Shown piece after piece: positions 45,557-56,254 of a DNA stretch of 64,000 nucleotides. Within the stretch, counting starts at the first letter, position 1; the number at the start of each line of letters is the position of its first letter. The DNA is from Amycolatopsis acidicola (lineage in GTDB: Bacteria; Actinomycetota; Actinomycetes; Mycobacteriales; Pseudonocardiaceae), in the NCBI RefSeq assembly GCF_007713735.2, contig NZ_VMNW02000014.1:62001-126000 (forward strand), read 5' to 3'. A model generated the notes under the pieces. The model did not search any database. It was not told the origin of the DNA and saw nothing but the letters and a program-made list of their open reading frames with translations. Both the position numbers and the translations under genes were made by a program.

Positions 45557-46294
45557 ATGGCCGATCTTCCCCTGCTCCTGCTGCACGCCTTCCCCGCCGA
45601 CGCCCGGATGTGGCAGCGCGTACGGGATCCGCTGTCGGCGCGGCTCCGGCTGATCACCCCCGACCAGCGCGGCCTCGGCCGGTCGCCGTTGCCGGAGACA
45701 GGGCGTGAGCCGGACCTTGCCGACGCCGCCCGCGACGTGCTCGCCCTGCTCGACAAGCTCGAGCTGGAGAAGGTGGTGCTCGGCGGCTGCTCGATGGGCG
45801 GCTACCTGGCCATGGCCGTGCTGCGCGCGGCGCCCGAACGCGTCGGCGGACTCGTGCTGATCGACACGAAGGCGAGCGCGGACGCGCCCGAGGCGGCCGC
45901 CAACCGCCGCAAGATCGCCGAACGGGCCGAGTCGGAGGGCGTCACGGGCTGGCTCGCCGAATCGATGCTGCCGAACCTGCTCGCCGAGAACGCCACGCCC
46001 GACGTGGTGGAAACGGTGCGCGAGATCATCGACTCGCAGCCGCCCGCCGGCGTCGCGTGGGCCGCCCGCGCGATGGCCGTCCGCCCGGATTCCCTTGATG
46101 TACTGGCGAAAGCCGACGTGCCGGCGCTGGTCGTGGTCGGCGAGCAGGACAAACTCACCCCGCCGGAGCAGGCCAAGGCGATGGCCGAGGCACTGCCCGG
46201 CGCCGAGCTGGCCGTGCTTCCCGGAGTCGGCCACCTGACGCCGCTCGAAGATCCGGACGGCGTCAGCGACGCGATCCTGCGCCGCTTCAGCTGA
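45557..46294 (+). CDS. Alpha/beta hydrolase
   Basis: 245-residue hydrolase. LLLLHAFPADARMW holds the oxyanion-hole HAF, the nucleophile elbow is GGCSMGGYLAM with Ser, Asp is near VVGEQDKLTPP and His in PGVGHLTPLEDP. It resembles the 3-oxoadipate enol-lactonase/esterase branch, but no pathway genes are nearby. ATG at 45557 was preferred over one nine bases earlier on family length. The stop overlaps the pseudogene downstream by 8 bp. Confidence 0.88.
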   Translation: MADLPLLLLHAFPADARMWQRVRDPLSARLRLITPDQRGLGRSPLPETGREPDLADAARDVLALLDKLELEKVVLGGCSMGGYLAMAVLRAAPERVGGLVLIDTKASADAPEAAANRRKIAERAESEGVTGWLAESMLPNLLAENATPDVVETVREIIDSQPPAGVAWAARAMAVRPDSLDVLAKADVPALVVVGEQDKLTPPEQAKAMAEALPGAELAVLPGVGHLTPLEDPDGVSDAILRRFS

Positions 46295-47095
46295 GCCGGA
46301 AGTACTCGTCCACCGCTTCGCGCGCACCGGCGAGCCGCTCGGGGAAACGCCGGGCGACCACGAACTGCCAGCACGCCGCGAACAACCGGCGCAGCCGCGA
46401 ATACGCGGCCAGCAGGTCCTCGTCGGGCGGGTCCGGATAGCCGCGGAGCGACTCGGGCGAGCGCATCGCCAGGCACGCCACGTCCCAGGCGACCGGCCCG
46501 TGCCAGGTGTCCTCGAAATCGAGCCAGCGGGGTCCGTCCGGGGTCATCAGCAGGTTCGACGCGTGCGCGTCCCCGTGCAGTGCCTGCGCCGGCGTGTCCG
46601 GCGAAGCGAAGCGATGACTCGCTCCGCTTCGCCGGACACGCGGGAATCCCCGGCGAAGGCGGCTATCCGGCGCAGCTCGGCGACGGGCCCTTCTCCTGCT
46701 TCGCCGGGAAAATCGCGCAACGCGTGGTGCAGTTCTCCCAGCAGCGCGCCCGTTTCGGCGGGTTCGAACCGGTGCGCGGGATCGTGACGTGTGAAACGCC
46801 ACAGTGTCACCGGAAGCCCGTTCGCGAAGTGCGGTCCCGGGTCTTCCAGCGGTGGAATGACCGGTGCGTCCCGCTCCGCGAGGAAAGCGGAGACCGCCAC
46901 GTCACGGGCCATCCACGCGGTGGGATCGGGCCGCGAGAACAGCGTTGTCGCCGGTACCCGCGCGACCGCCGGACCCAGTTTCACCAGCACGTTCGACCGC
47001 GCGGCGAGGATTTCCGGCGCCCCGCACGGCAGTCCGCGGCGGCGCGCGACCTCGGTCGCGGCGGCGAGCGCGGCGGTGACGTGGCCGTCAACCAT
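46287..47095 (-). pseudogene. Aminoglycoside phosphotransferase-family gene, frameshifted
   Basis: The 5' part encodes GLPCGAPEILAARSNVLVKLGPAVARVPAT and continues in frame to EAERVIAS. The 3' part, in another frame, encodes the kinase catalytic loop ALHGDAHASNLL and the metal site PRWLDFEDTWHGPVAWDVACL. The break lies at a doubled GCTTC unit (plus-strand 46603-46612). Removing one copy joins the frames exactly as ERVIASPDTPAQALHGD, a natural sequence. So the gene is one 5-bp repeat expansion away from intact. It may be a true recent mutation, a switchable tract, or a sequencing error at a strong hairpin. Substrate of the family: small molecules or sugars. Confidence 0.85.
46594..46639. repeat. 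21-bp inverted repeat at the frameshift
   Basis: Arms 46594-46614 and 46619-46639 are complementary at 20 of 21 positions with a TGAC loop. The single mismatch falls next to the doubled GCGAA/GCTTC unit. Such a strong hairpin favours replication slippage, or errors in sequencing. Confidence 0.85.
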
Positions 47096-47208
47096 CGCGT
47101 GATCTTCCCAGCCGGTGCGCACCGCCCCCGGAGGCGGGGGATACGATCCGATCGGCCACCGAGGTGGCCGTTGACCAACATCGAGGTTTGAAGTCCTTGG
47201 AGGCAGGA

Positions 47209-48993
47209 GTGACAGCCGTAGCCCCGCAGCCGATCGTCACGCGGCCGTATCCGGCGCCGGACGCGGCCAAGGGTTCGTTCCTGCTGCGGTTGTTCCGCAC
47301 GACGGACCACAAGCAGATCGGCATCATGTACCTGGTCACGTCGTTCGCCTTCTTCATGGTCGGCGGCGCGATGGCGATGCTGATCCGCACCGAGCTGGCG
47401 CGCCCAGGGCAGCAGTTCCTGTCCCAGGAGCAGTACAACCAGCTGTTCACCATGCACGGCACGATCATGCTGCTGCTCTACGCCACCCCGATCCTCTTCG
47501 GGTTCGCGAACTTCGTGATGCCGCTGCAGATCGGCTCGCCGGACGTGGCCTTCCCGCGGCTGAACGCCTTCTCCTACTGGCTGTACCTGTTCGGCGGGAT
47601 CATCGTGGTCTCGGGCTTCCTGACCCCGGGCGGCGCCGCCGACTTCGGCTGGTTCGCCTACACCCCGCTCTCGGACGCCATCCACTCGCCGGGCGTCGGC
47701 GCGGACATGTGGATCGCCGGCCTCGCGGTCTCCGGTCTCGGCACCATCCTCGGCGCGGTCAACATGGTCACCACCATCGTCTGCCTCCGCGCGCCCGGCA
47801 TGACCATGTACCGGATGCCGATCTTCACCTGGAACATCCTGATCACCTCGATCCTGGTGCTGCTCGCGTTCCCGATCCTGACCGCCGCGCTGCTGGGCCT
47901 GATGGCCGACCGGCACATCGGCGCGCACGTGTTCGACCCCGCCAACGGCGGCGTGATCCTGTGGCAGCACCTGTTCTGGTTCTTCGGCCACCCCGAGGTG
48001 TACATCGTGGCGCTGCCGTTCTTCGGCATCGTCTCCGAGATCTTCCCGGTGTTCTCCCGCAAACCGGTCTTCGGCTACAAGGGCCTGGTCTGGGCGACGC
48101 TGTCGATCGCGGCGCTGTCGGTCGCGGTGTGGGCGCACCACATGTACGCCACCGGCGCCGTGCTGCTGCCGTTCTTCTCGTTCATGACCTTCCTGATCGC
48201 GGTGCCCACCGGCGTCAAGTTCTTCAACTGGATCGGCACCATGTGGAAGGGGCACCTGACCTTCGAGACGCCGATGATCTTCTCGATCGGCTTCCTCGTC
48301 ACGTTCCTCTTCGGCGGGCTGACCGGCATCCTGCTGGCCGCGCCCGCGATCGACTTCCACGTGTCGGACAGCTACTTCGTGGTGGCGCACTTCCACTACG
48401 TGCTCTACGGCACGATCGTGTTCGCCACCTTCGCCGGGATCTACTTCTGGTTCCCCAAGATCACCGGCCGGATGATGGACGAGAAGCTGGGCAAGCTCCA
48501 CTTCTGGACCACGTTCATCGGCTTCCACACCACGTTCCTGGTGCAGCACTGGCTCGGTGCCGAGGGCATGCCCCGCCGGTACGCGGACTACCTGGCCACC
48601 GACGGGTTCACCACGCTGAACACGATCTCCACCATCGGCGCGTACATCCTGGGCGCCTCCACGCTGCCGTTCATCTACAACGTGTTCAAGAGCTACCGCT
48701 ACGGCGAGCTCGTCACGGTGGACGACCCGTGGGGCTACGGCAACTCGCTGGAGTGGGCCACCTCGTGCCCGCCGCCGCGGCACAACTTCACCGAGCTGCC
48801 CCGGATCCGTTCCGAGCGCCCGGCGTTCGAACTGCACTACCCGCACATGGTCGAGCGGCTGCACGCCGAGGGCGAGATCGGGTTCACCGGCAAGCCGAGG
48901 GTGCACGCGGCCCAGCCGAAAGCGGGCTCGCAGGGGCTCACCGAGGCGGTCGTCCCGGGTGACCACGACAAGGACAACGCGGGCGAGCAGTGA
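47209..48993 (+). CDS. ctaD: Cytochrome c oxidase subunit I (aa3-type)
   Basis: 594-residue haem-copper oxidase subunit with 12 membrane helices, part of the terminal oxidase. Haem a ligand His is in [15 protein letters not shown]; Cu(B) site [14 protein letters not shown] and the HHMY pair; further haem ligands in [14 protein letters not shown] at 47209 has GGAGG 5 bp upstream and fits the family start. The next gene is serB, the same pair as in M. tuberculosis. A strong terminator separates them. Confidence 0.97.
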   Translation: MTAVAPQPIVTRPYPAPDAAKGSFLLRLFRTTDHKQIGIMYLVTSFAFFMVGGAMAMLIRTELARPGQQFLSQEQYNQLFTMHGTIMLLLYATPILFGFANFVMPLQIGSPDVAFPRLNAFSYWLYLFGGIIVVSGFLTPGGAADFGWFAYTPLSDAIHSPGVGADMWIAGLAVSGLGTILGAVNMVTTIVCLRAPGMTMYRMPIFTWNILITSILVLLAFPILTAALLGLMADRHIGAHVFDPANGGVILWQHLFWFFGHPEVYIVALPFFGIVSEIFPVFSRKPVFGYKGLVWATLSIAALSVAVWAHHMYATGAVLLPFFSFMTFLIAVPTGVKFFNWIGTMWKGHLTFETPMIFSIGFLVTFLFGGLTGILLAAPAIDFHVSDSYFVVAHFHYVLYGTIVFATFAGIYFWFPKITGRMMDEKLGKLHFWTTFIGFHTTFLVQHWLGAEGMPRRYADYLATDGFTTLNTISTIGAYILGASTLPFIYNVFKSYRYGELVTVDDPWGYGNSLEWATSCPPPRHNFTELPRIRSERPAFELHYPHMVERLHAEGEIGFTGKPRVHAAQPKAGSQGLTEAVVPGDHDKDNAGEQ

Positions 48994-49051
48994 CCGCGGG
49001 CCCTCGGCCGACGTGACGGAACACGCGTCCACCGGGGCCGCAGGACATGAG

Positions 49052-49089
49052 AACGTGGAGCCGGGCAAAACGCCTGGCTCCACGTTTTT
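49052..49089 (+). terminator. Rho-independent terminator after ctaD
   Basis: 15-bp stem with one G-T pair (arms 49052-49066 and 49072-49086), AAAAC loop and a T-run to 49089. It ends ctaD transcription just before serB. Confidence 0.9.
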
Positions 49090-49099
49090 GTTCGGGTAG

Positions 49100-51102
<2,003 letters not shown>

Positions 51103-51137
51103 CGGAACAACGGCGGTCCCGCGGCGGTTCCACCGGC

Positions 51138-51545
51138 ATGGGATTGGATGTGCAGCGCGTCGGCGAGCACGAGTTCGTCGGGCGCAACGAGCGGGGTGCC
51201 GAGGTCAAGATCGGGCGCAAGGGCGCGGAGGGCGCGTTCTCGCCCGCCGAGTTGCTGCAGATCGCGGCCGCGGGGTGCAACGCGGTGACGGCCGAGCAAC
51301 TGATCACGCGCCGCGTCGGTGAGGATTCCCGGTTCCGGGTGGACGTTTCCGCGGACCGGCGGGAAGGCGCCTCGGAACTGGACGCGGTGCACGTCAAGTT
51401 CGACGTCGACCTCGGCGACCTGCCCCAGGAAGACCGCGAAGCCCTCGCCACGGCCGTCGACCGCGCGATCGAACGCCTCTGCACGGTGAGCCGCACGCTG
51501 AAGAAGGGCATCCCCGTCCTGGAGGAATTCCCCGGACGCGCTTGA
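51138..51545 (+). CDS. OsmC-family organic hydroperoxide-type protein
   Basis: 135-residue OsmC/Ohr-fold protein. The two redox cysteines are in IAAAGCNAVTAEQL and IERLCTVSRTL; the Arg/Glu region around GRKGAEGAFSPAELL is typical. Members reduce organic hydroperoxides with lipoyl or thiol donors. Starts at ATG 51138, 35 bp after the Pth2-like gene. The repeat array of 21-bp units begins only a few bases after its stop. Confidence 0.88.
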   Translation: MGLDVQRVGEHEFVGRNERGAEVKIGRKGAEGAFSPAELLQIAAAGCNAVTAEQLITRRVGEDSRFRVDVSADRREGASELDAVHVKFDVDLGDLPQEDREALATAVDRAIERLCTVSRTLKKGIPVLEEFPGRA

Positions 51546-51550
51546 CGCCC

Positions 51551-51766
51551 GTCTTTGCCCTTCCCGTCGATGTGTTGGCCGTTCCCGTTGGCGTGTTGGC
51601 CGCTCCGGTTGGCGTGTTGGCCGCCGTCGGTGGCCAACACGCCAACCGCGCGAGCCGACAGACACTCGCGGACGGCACGGGCCAACTCGCGCGCGGGACG
51701 GGCCAACACGCCGACGGGAGGGGCCAACTCGCGGACGGGAGGGGCCAACACACGATGGGCGAGTTG
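51551..51766. repeat. Array of 21-bp units in opposed orientation, second copy
   Basis: Plus-oriented units at 51551, 51572, 51593 and 51614 (core GTGTTGGCC; the first reads GTCTTTGCCC) are followed by inverted units starting at 51632 and then, after about 26 bp of less regular sequence, at 51679, 51700, 51721 and 51742 (core GGGCCAACTCG/GGGCCAACACG). The period is again 21 bp and the layout mirrors the element at 14116-14347, including a CTTGACGC just before the first unit. It lies between osmC and a monooxygenase relic. No mobility gene is present. Confidence 0.8.
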
Positions 51767-51769
51767 GCC

Positions 51770-52200
51770 AGGCTGGTCGCGGGGTTGTTGCCCGACAAGG
51801 ACTTCGCGAGGGCGGCCGCGTTTTCGATCGCCTGCGCGGCGCCGTGGGCCAGGAACGGCAGTATCGGGTGGCAGGCGTCGCCGACCAGCGTCGTCGCGCG
51901 AGTGGACCACCGGGTAATCGGTTCCCGGTCGTAGCGGTCCCAGCGGTGGGCGGGCGTGCGCAGGCGTTCGAGTAGCCCGGGGCAACTCCGGTCCGAACAC
52001 CGAGAAAACCTGTCGTCGATGCGCACGGCGAGCTCCCACTTGACGAGCGAAGCGCGGTTCTCCCAGTGCGGAAACCTTGTGGCCAGCGGCGAAACCGCCA
52101 CGGGCGCCGGTGCCGCCTCCAGGCCGAGGCTCGCCGGCAGCCTGGTGGCGTTCGGTCCTGTTTGGACGCCGGCACCGGCCTCGCCGGACCCCGCGGTTGT
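51770..52200 (-). pseudogene. Relic of an FAD-dependent monooxygenase
   Basis: One minus-strand frame, with no start codon or family N-terminus, shows GAGVQTGPNATRLPASLGLE (FAD-domain segment after the lost GxGxxG) running without the expected middle into AHRWDRYDREPITRWS and TLVGDACHPILPFLAHGAAQAIENAAALA, the GD motif of salicylate-hydroxylase-type enzymes. About half the usual 380-400 residues are missing and the 3' end dissolves into the 21-bp repeat array. It is therefore a deletion derivative, not a working gene. Confidence 0.8.
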
Positions 52201-52551
52201 CTAGTTCGTGGAGGTTTTTTCGGCCTTCCAGACCACATACGCCTCGTCCGCGTCGGTGGTCATGGCCTCGACGAACTTGTCGTTGTCGAAACCGGGCAGG
52301 CTCTGCAGCCGTTCGATGAGCGCGTCCGCGGCCGGGTCGCCGCTGGGCACCGCGGTGCCCTTGCCGTCCGCGCCGGCGAGCATGAGGAACACGTCCTCTT
52401 TCCACGGGCCTTCGGGAATCACTCTGATCACCACGGCGGACAGTTCCGCCCAGGTGACCGACTCCTCGCTCCCGTCGGCGAGCTGACGGCGCACCCCGAT
52501 GTCGTCGACACTGACCGAACGCGACTTCGCGTGTGGCGGGTCCTGTGACAC
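52201..52551 (-). CDS. Conserved hypothetical protein
   Basis: 116-residue acidic soluble protein: VSVDDIGVRRQLADGSEESVTWAELSAVVIRVIPEGPWKEDVFLMLAG and a C-terminal PGFDNDKFVEAMTTDADEAYVVWKAE. It resembles small actinobacterial proteins of unknown role that read like a single domain with a strand-rich core. The GTG at 52551 follows GGAG by 4 bp. It lies 53 bp downstream of dinG on the same strand and may be co-transcribed. Confidence 0.72.
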   Translation of the reverse strand: MSQDPPHAKSRSVSVDDIGVRRQLADGSEESVTWAELSAVVIRVIPEGPWKEDVFLMLAGADGKGTAVPSGDPAADALIERLQSLPGFDNDKFVEAMTTDADEAYVVWKAEKTSTN

Positions 52552-52604
52552 GGTGCTCCTTCTTCTTACGTTCCTTTTACGGTAGCGCCGCTTCTTGTGA
52601 GCCG

Positions 52605-54662
52605 TCAGGCGGGGGCGGCGGCGTCCAGCCTGCGCAGCGCGGCACGCGCGATTTCCGGGTCCGTGGTCGGCCAGAACGGCGGCAGCGAAGCCTTGAGGAA
52701 ACTGCCGTAGCGCGCCGTCGCGAGCCGCGAGTCCAGCACCGCCACCACGCCGCGGTCGCCGACCGAACGGTGCAGCCGCCCCGTGCCCTGCGCGAGCAGC
52801 AGCGCGGCGTGCGTGGCCGCGACGGTGAGAAAACCATTGCCGCCACGGGCTTCCACGGCACGCTGGCGAGCGGAGGACACCGGATCGTCCGGCCGGGGGA
52901 ACGGGATGCGGTCCACCAGCACCAGTTGCAGCGACGGCCCTGGCACGTCCACGCCCTGCCACAGCGACAACGTGCCGAACAGGCACGTGCGTGCGTCGTC
53001 GGCGAACTTGCTCACCAGCAGCGACGTGGTGTCCTCACCCTGGCAGAGGATGGGGTACTTGACCTTGTCCCGCAGCTCCTCGGTGGCCTGCTTCGCCGCG
53101 CGCATGGACGAGAACAGGCCGAGCGTGCGCCCGCCGGCCGCGTCGATCAGCTCCGCGATTTCGTCCAATGTGGACGGCTGGAGTCCGTCGCGTCCCGGCG
53201 GCGGCAGATGTTTGGCCACGTAGAGGATGCCGTTGCGCCGGTGGTCGAACGGCGAGCCGACGTCGAGTCCGGTCCACTTCAGCGTCTCGGCATCCGACGG
53301 TGGGGCCTTGTCCGTCGCCGTGCCCTCGGCCTTTTCCACTTTCGCCTGCTCCGGCGGCAGACCCCATTGCCGCGCCAGCGTGTCGAAGGCGCCGCCGAGG
53401 GTGAGGGTGGCCGACGTCAGCACCGTGGTGGTGCTGCCGAAAACGCGCTCGCGCAGCAGGCCCGCCACCGACAGCGGGGCGACGTGCAGCGAGGGCGGGC
53501 GGTTGCTCATGCCGTAGCGGTCCGAATTCAGCCAGACGACGTCGCGCTGATGCGCCGCGTCCTCCTCGAACGCCTCCAGCAGCCTCGTCGCCGTGTCGTG
53601 CACTTCCTCCAGCTGCGAACGGGCGAGCTTGCGGGCCGTGGCCTCCTCGACGTCCTCCTTGCGATCCGAACCCAGCGCGGTGATGCACGCGTGCGCGGCG
53701 TCGCGGATCGCCGTGACCGATCCCGCCAGCGGTTTCGGCAGGCTGTCCATCCGGCCCGGCGGCAGGTCCTCGATGATCATGGCGAGCCCTTCGCTCGCCT
53801 CCTGCAACCGGTCGGCGATGTCGGCGTCGATCAGCTTGCCGCAGCGGCGGACCGCGATCGCGACCATCGCCGCGGTCAGCTCCCCGGTGGCCACCGACGT
53901 GACCCTGTCCACCAGTTCGTGCGCCTCGTCCACGATCACGAGGTCGTGCTCGGGCAGCACCTGGTAGCCCTGCAGCGCGTCGATGGCCAGCAGCGCGTGG
54001 TTGGTGACCACCACGTCCGCCTTGCCGGCCTCGGCGCGGGCGCGCTCGGCGAAGCAGTCCGTGCCGATGGGGCAGCGGGACGCGCCGAGGCATTCCCTCG
54101 CGGTGACCGAAACCTGGCGCCACGCCTGCTCGCTGACGCCGGGCACCAGCTCGTCACGATCCCCGGTTTCGGTGTCGGAGGCCCATTCCCGCAGCCTGCC
54201 GACCTCCTTGCCCAGCCGGGAAACGGCGAACGGGTCGAACAGGCCGGGATCCTCCGGCTCCTCCGGGGCGCCGGTGTCGAGCCGGTGCAGGCACAGGTAG
54301 TTGCGGCGGCCCTTGAGGATGGCGAACGTCGGCGTGTGGCCGAGCGGCTTCTTCAGCGCCTTCGCCAGCCGCGGCAGATCCCTGTCCACCAGCTGGCGCT
54401 GCAGCGCGATGGTGGCCGTGGAGACGACGACGGTGGTGTTCTTGACCATCGCGTGCCGGATCGCGGGCACCAGGTACGCCAGCGACTTCCCGGTGCCGGT
54501 GCCCGCCTGCACCGCCAGGTGCTCGCCGGTGCGCAGCGCGCGGCCGACCGCCTCCGCCATCTCGACCTGGCCCGGCCGCTCGGCACCGCCGAGCGCCTCC
54601 ACCGCGTGGGAGAGGAGTTCGTTGACACCGGGGAGGTCACGGGAGGGCGGCACGGAGACCAA
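52605..54662 (-). CDS. dinG: ATP-dependent DNA helicase DinG
   Basis: 685-residue superfamily 2 helicase with an Fe-S cluster (XPD/DinG class). Walker A AGTGTGKS at residues 53-60, DEAH box VIVDEAHELV, helicase motifs TSATLTLGG and VLVDRIPFPRPDDPV. The four cluster cysteines can be placed around RRNYLCLHRL and ECLGASRCPIGTDCFAE. It unwinds DNA-RNA hybrids and repair intermediates. The first in-frame start is TTG at 54662; GTG at 54653 is an alternative. Position next to the pncB block agrees with mycobacteria. Confidence 0.95.
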   Translation of the reverse strand: MVSVPPSRDLPGVNELLSHAVEALGGAERPGQVEMAEAVGRALRTGEHLAVQAGTGTGKSLAYLVPAIRHAMVKNTTVVVSTATIALQRQLVDRDLPRLAKALKKPLGHTPTFAILKGRRNYLCLHRLDTGAPEEPEDPGLFDPFAVSRLGKEVGRLREWASDTETGDRDELVPGVSEQAWRQVSVTARECLGASRCPIGTDCFAERARAEAGKADVVVTNHALLAIDALQGYQVLPEHDLVIVDEAHELVDRVTSVATGELTAAMVAIAVRRCGKLIDADIADRLQEASEGLAMIIEDLPPGRMDSLPKPLAGSVTAIRDAAHACITALGSDRKEDVEEATARKLARSQLEEVHDTATRLLEAFEEDAAHQRDVVWLNSDRYGMSNRPPSLHVAPLSVAGLLRERVFGSTTTVLTSATLTLGGAFDTLARQWGLPPEQAKVEKAEGTATDKAPPSDAETLKWTGLDVGSPFDHRRNGILYVAKHLPPPGRDGLQPSTLDEIAELIDAAGGRTLGLFSSMRAAKQATEELRDKVKYPILCQGEDTTSLLVSKFADDARTCLFGTLSLWQGVDVPGPSLQLVLVDRIPFPRPDDPVSSARQRAVEARGGNGFLTVAATHAALLLAQGTGRLHRSVGDRGVVAVLDSRLATARYGSFLKASLPPFWPTTDPEIARAALRRLDAAAPA

Positions 54663-54792
54663 CGGTACCGGGCGGCTCTGACAACTCCCGCGCCCTCCTC
54701 GGCGCGGCGGCCCGCCGGATCCACTCGACCGAGTGGTATCCGCTCAGGTGCCTCCAGCTTGACGATCACCCGGCCGATGACGAGGCAGGAAT

Positions 54793-54883
54793 ATTGCCGG
54801 TCCGATCGAAAGCAGGCCAACCGGCTGAACCGGCGGCCGATCGACGCCACGCGATCGCCGTGGCTGCCGATTGGACCGGCAAT
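54793..54883. repeat. 91-bp inverted-repeat element, copy 2
   Basis: Left arm ATTGCCGGTCCGATCG (54793-54808) and right arm CGATTGGACCGGCAAT (54868-54883) pair over 16 positions with one G-T. The interior matches the element at 2031-2120 (AGGCCAA.CCGGCT.AACCGGCGGCCGA, GCCGTGGCTG). Compared with that copy, three arm positions change A-T to G-C on both sides. It lies in the gap between divergent dinG and a secreted-protein gene (54663-54918), which otherwise shows no recognised site. Confidence 0.75.
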
Positions 54884-54918
54884 GATCAACACAGCTCTGA
54901 TTTTGAAGGGAGTGGCAC

Positions 54919-55560
54919 ATGCGGAGGTCCACGGGGGTCGCGGCGATGGCGCTGTGCCTGGCGGCCTTGCCCGCGACGGCGAGCGCGGACCAGATCTCGG
55001 GCAGCGGCGCGGGATCGGTCGGCGCCGTGGACATCGCGGTCGGCCAGCAGACAGCGCACCAGGACCCGCTCGCGCCGTGCGAGGTGGACAAGACGGCCGA
55101 GAACCGCAGCGACCCGGTCACGGTCGGCACGACCACCAAGTTCGGGCTGGGCAGCACCACCTGCAAGCGCAATGACGACGGCACGGTGAGCGTGCAGGTG
55201 TCCGGGCAGCGGTTCGAGACCACGGTGCTGAAGCAGTTCGGCGGCCCGGTGATCACGGCGCGCACGTTCAAATCCGGCTGCAACAGCACGGCCAACGGCA
55301 GCAACGGTTCGATGGAGCTGGGCACCGTCACCGGCGTCACGGTCCCGCAGAACATCCCGGCGAACTACGTCGTGACCATCCCCGGCGCGAACGGCGCGCC
55401 GCCGCTGGCCGAGGTCGTGCTCAACGAGCTGATCGTGCCGACACCGGCGGACGGCAGTCTCGTCACGCACGCCATGCACATCAAGCTGTTCCCGCAGGGC
55501 GGCCCGGCGTCGGGGGACATCCTCGTCGGCACCGCCGTCTGCGCTCCGTACGGCGGCTGA
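54919..55560 (+). CDS. Secreted protein, choice-of-anchor P-like
   Basis: 213-residue exported protein: signal peptide RRSTGVAAMALCLAALPATASA (cleavage after about residue 23), no lipobox or C-terminal anchor. The mature part is strand-rich with cysteines in APCEVDK, TTCKRN, KSGCNST and AVCAPY that could form two disulfides, and contains HAMHIKLFP near the end, seen in actinobacterial choice-of-anchor P proteins. Function unknown. Transcribed away from dinG behind the inverted-repeat element. Confidence 0.8.
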   Translation: MRRSTGVAAMALCLAALPATASADQISGSGAGSVGAVDIAVGQQTAHQDPLAPCEVDKTAENRSDPVTVGTTTKFGLGSTTCKRNDDGTVSVQVSGQRFETTVLKQFGGPVITARTFKSGCNSTANGSNGSMELGTVTGVTVPQNIPANYVVTIPGANGAPPLAEVVLNELIVPTPADGSLVTHAMHIKLFPQGGPASGDILVGTAVCAPYGG

Positions 55561-55566
55561 CCGAGC

Positions 55567-55593
55567 GCGCGGGGCCCTTCGCGGGCCCCGCGC
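55567..55593. terminator. Hairpin between convergent genes
   Basis: 11-bp GC stem GCGCGGGGCCC / GGGCCCCGCGC with TTCGC loop, ending 1 bp from the convergent aldolase stop. Probably a bidirectional terminator. Confidence 0.75.
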
Positions 55594-55594
55594 C

Positions 55595-56254
55595 TCAGGC
55601 GAACTTCGCGGCGAGCGTGGCCAGTTGCGAGGCGCGGTGGCCCAGTTCGTCGAGCCTGCCGCCGCTGAGCGCGTCGCCGATCAGCTGGCAGCCCGCGCCC
55701 ACGGCGAAGGCGCCCGCGCCGAGGTACGAGTCCACCTCGTCCAGCTCGATCCCGCAGGCGGGCACGAGCGGGATCTCGGGCAACGACGCGTGTACGGCCT
55801 GCACATACGACACTCCGCCGACCGGGCCCACCGGGAGCACCTTCACCACCGCCGCGCCGAGGCGCCAGGCCGAATCCACCTCCGTCGGCGTCAGCGCCCC
55901 GCACGCCACGGGCAGCCCGAAGAGCCGCGCCCTGTCCAGCAGTTCGGCCGAAACCGTCGGCGTGGCGAGGAAATCGGCACCGGCCGAGACACAACTGTCC
56001 ACATCGGACAGCGTGCGCACGGCGCCGGCGCCGACCATGGTGTCCGGGCCCAGTTCCTGCCGCAGCAGGCCGATCGCGTCCAGCGAACCCGGCGTTGCCA
56101 GCGAAACCTCGATCACCCGCAGGCCGCAGTCGTAGAGCACCTGCGCCGCATCGGGCAGGAACTCGGCGTCGTCCCCGCGCAGCATCGCGATCACCCTGGC
56201 CGCGGCGAGCCGCTCGCGGAACCGGATGTTCTGCTTCTTCAGCGCCGGCCGCAT
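55595..56254 (-). CDS. eda: KDPG/KHG aldolase
   Basis: 219-residue class I aldolase (2-dehydro-3-deoxy-6-phosphogluconate / 4-hydroxy-2-oxoglutarate aldolase). The TIM-barrel segments VIAMLRGDDAEFL, VGAGAVRTLSDVDSCVSAGADFLATP and the Schiff-base Lys in AAVVKVLPVGPVGGVSYVQAVHASLPEIPLVPACGI fit the family. Sequence near the Lys is atypical (VLPVGPVGG rather than LFPAxxxGG). It shares one base with pncA and is the third gene of a pncB-pncA-eda operon, an unusual partner for NAD salvage. Confidence 0.88.
   Translation of the reverse strand: MRPALKKQNIRFRERLAAARVIAMLRGDDAEFLPDAAQVLYDCGLRVIEVSLATPGSLDAIGLLRQELGPDTMVGAGAVRTLSDVDSCVSAGADFLATPTVSAELLDRARLFGLPVACGALTPTEVDSAWRLGAAVVKVLPVGPVGGVSYVQAVHASLPEIPLVPACGIELDEVDSYLGAGAFAVGAGCQLIGDALSGGRLDELGHRASQLATLAAKFA

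Noticed and set aside
46287-47095. Programmed frameshift in the phosphotransferase gene
   Set aside because: No slippery heptamer of the usual kind; a doubled 5-bp unit explains the break better.
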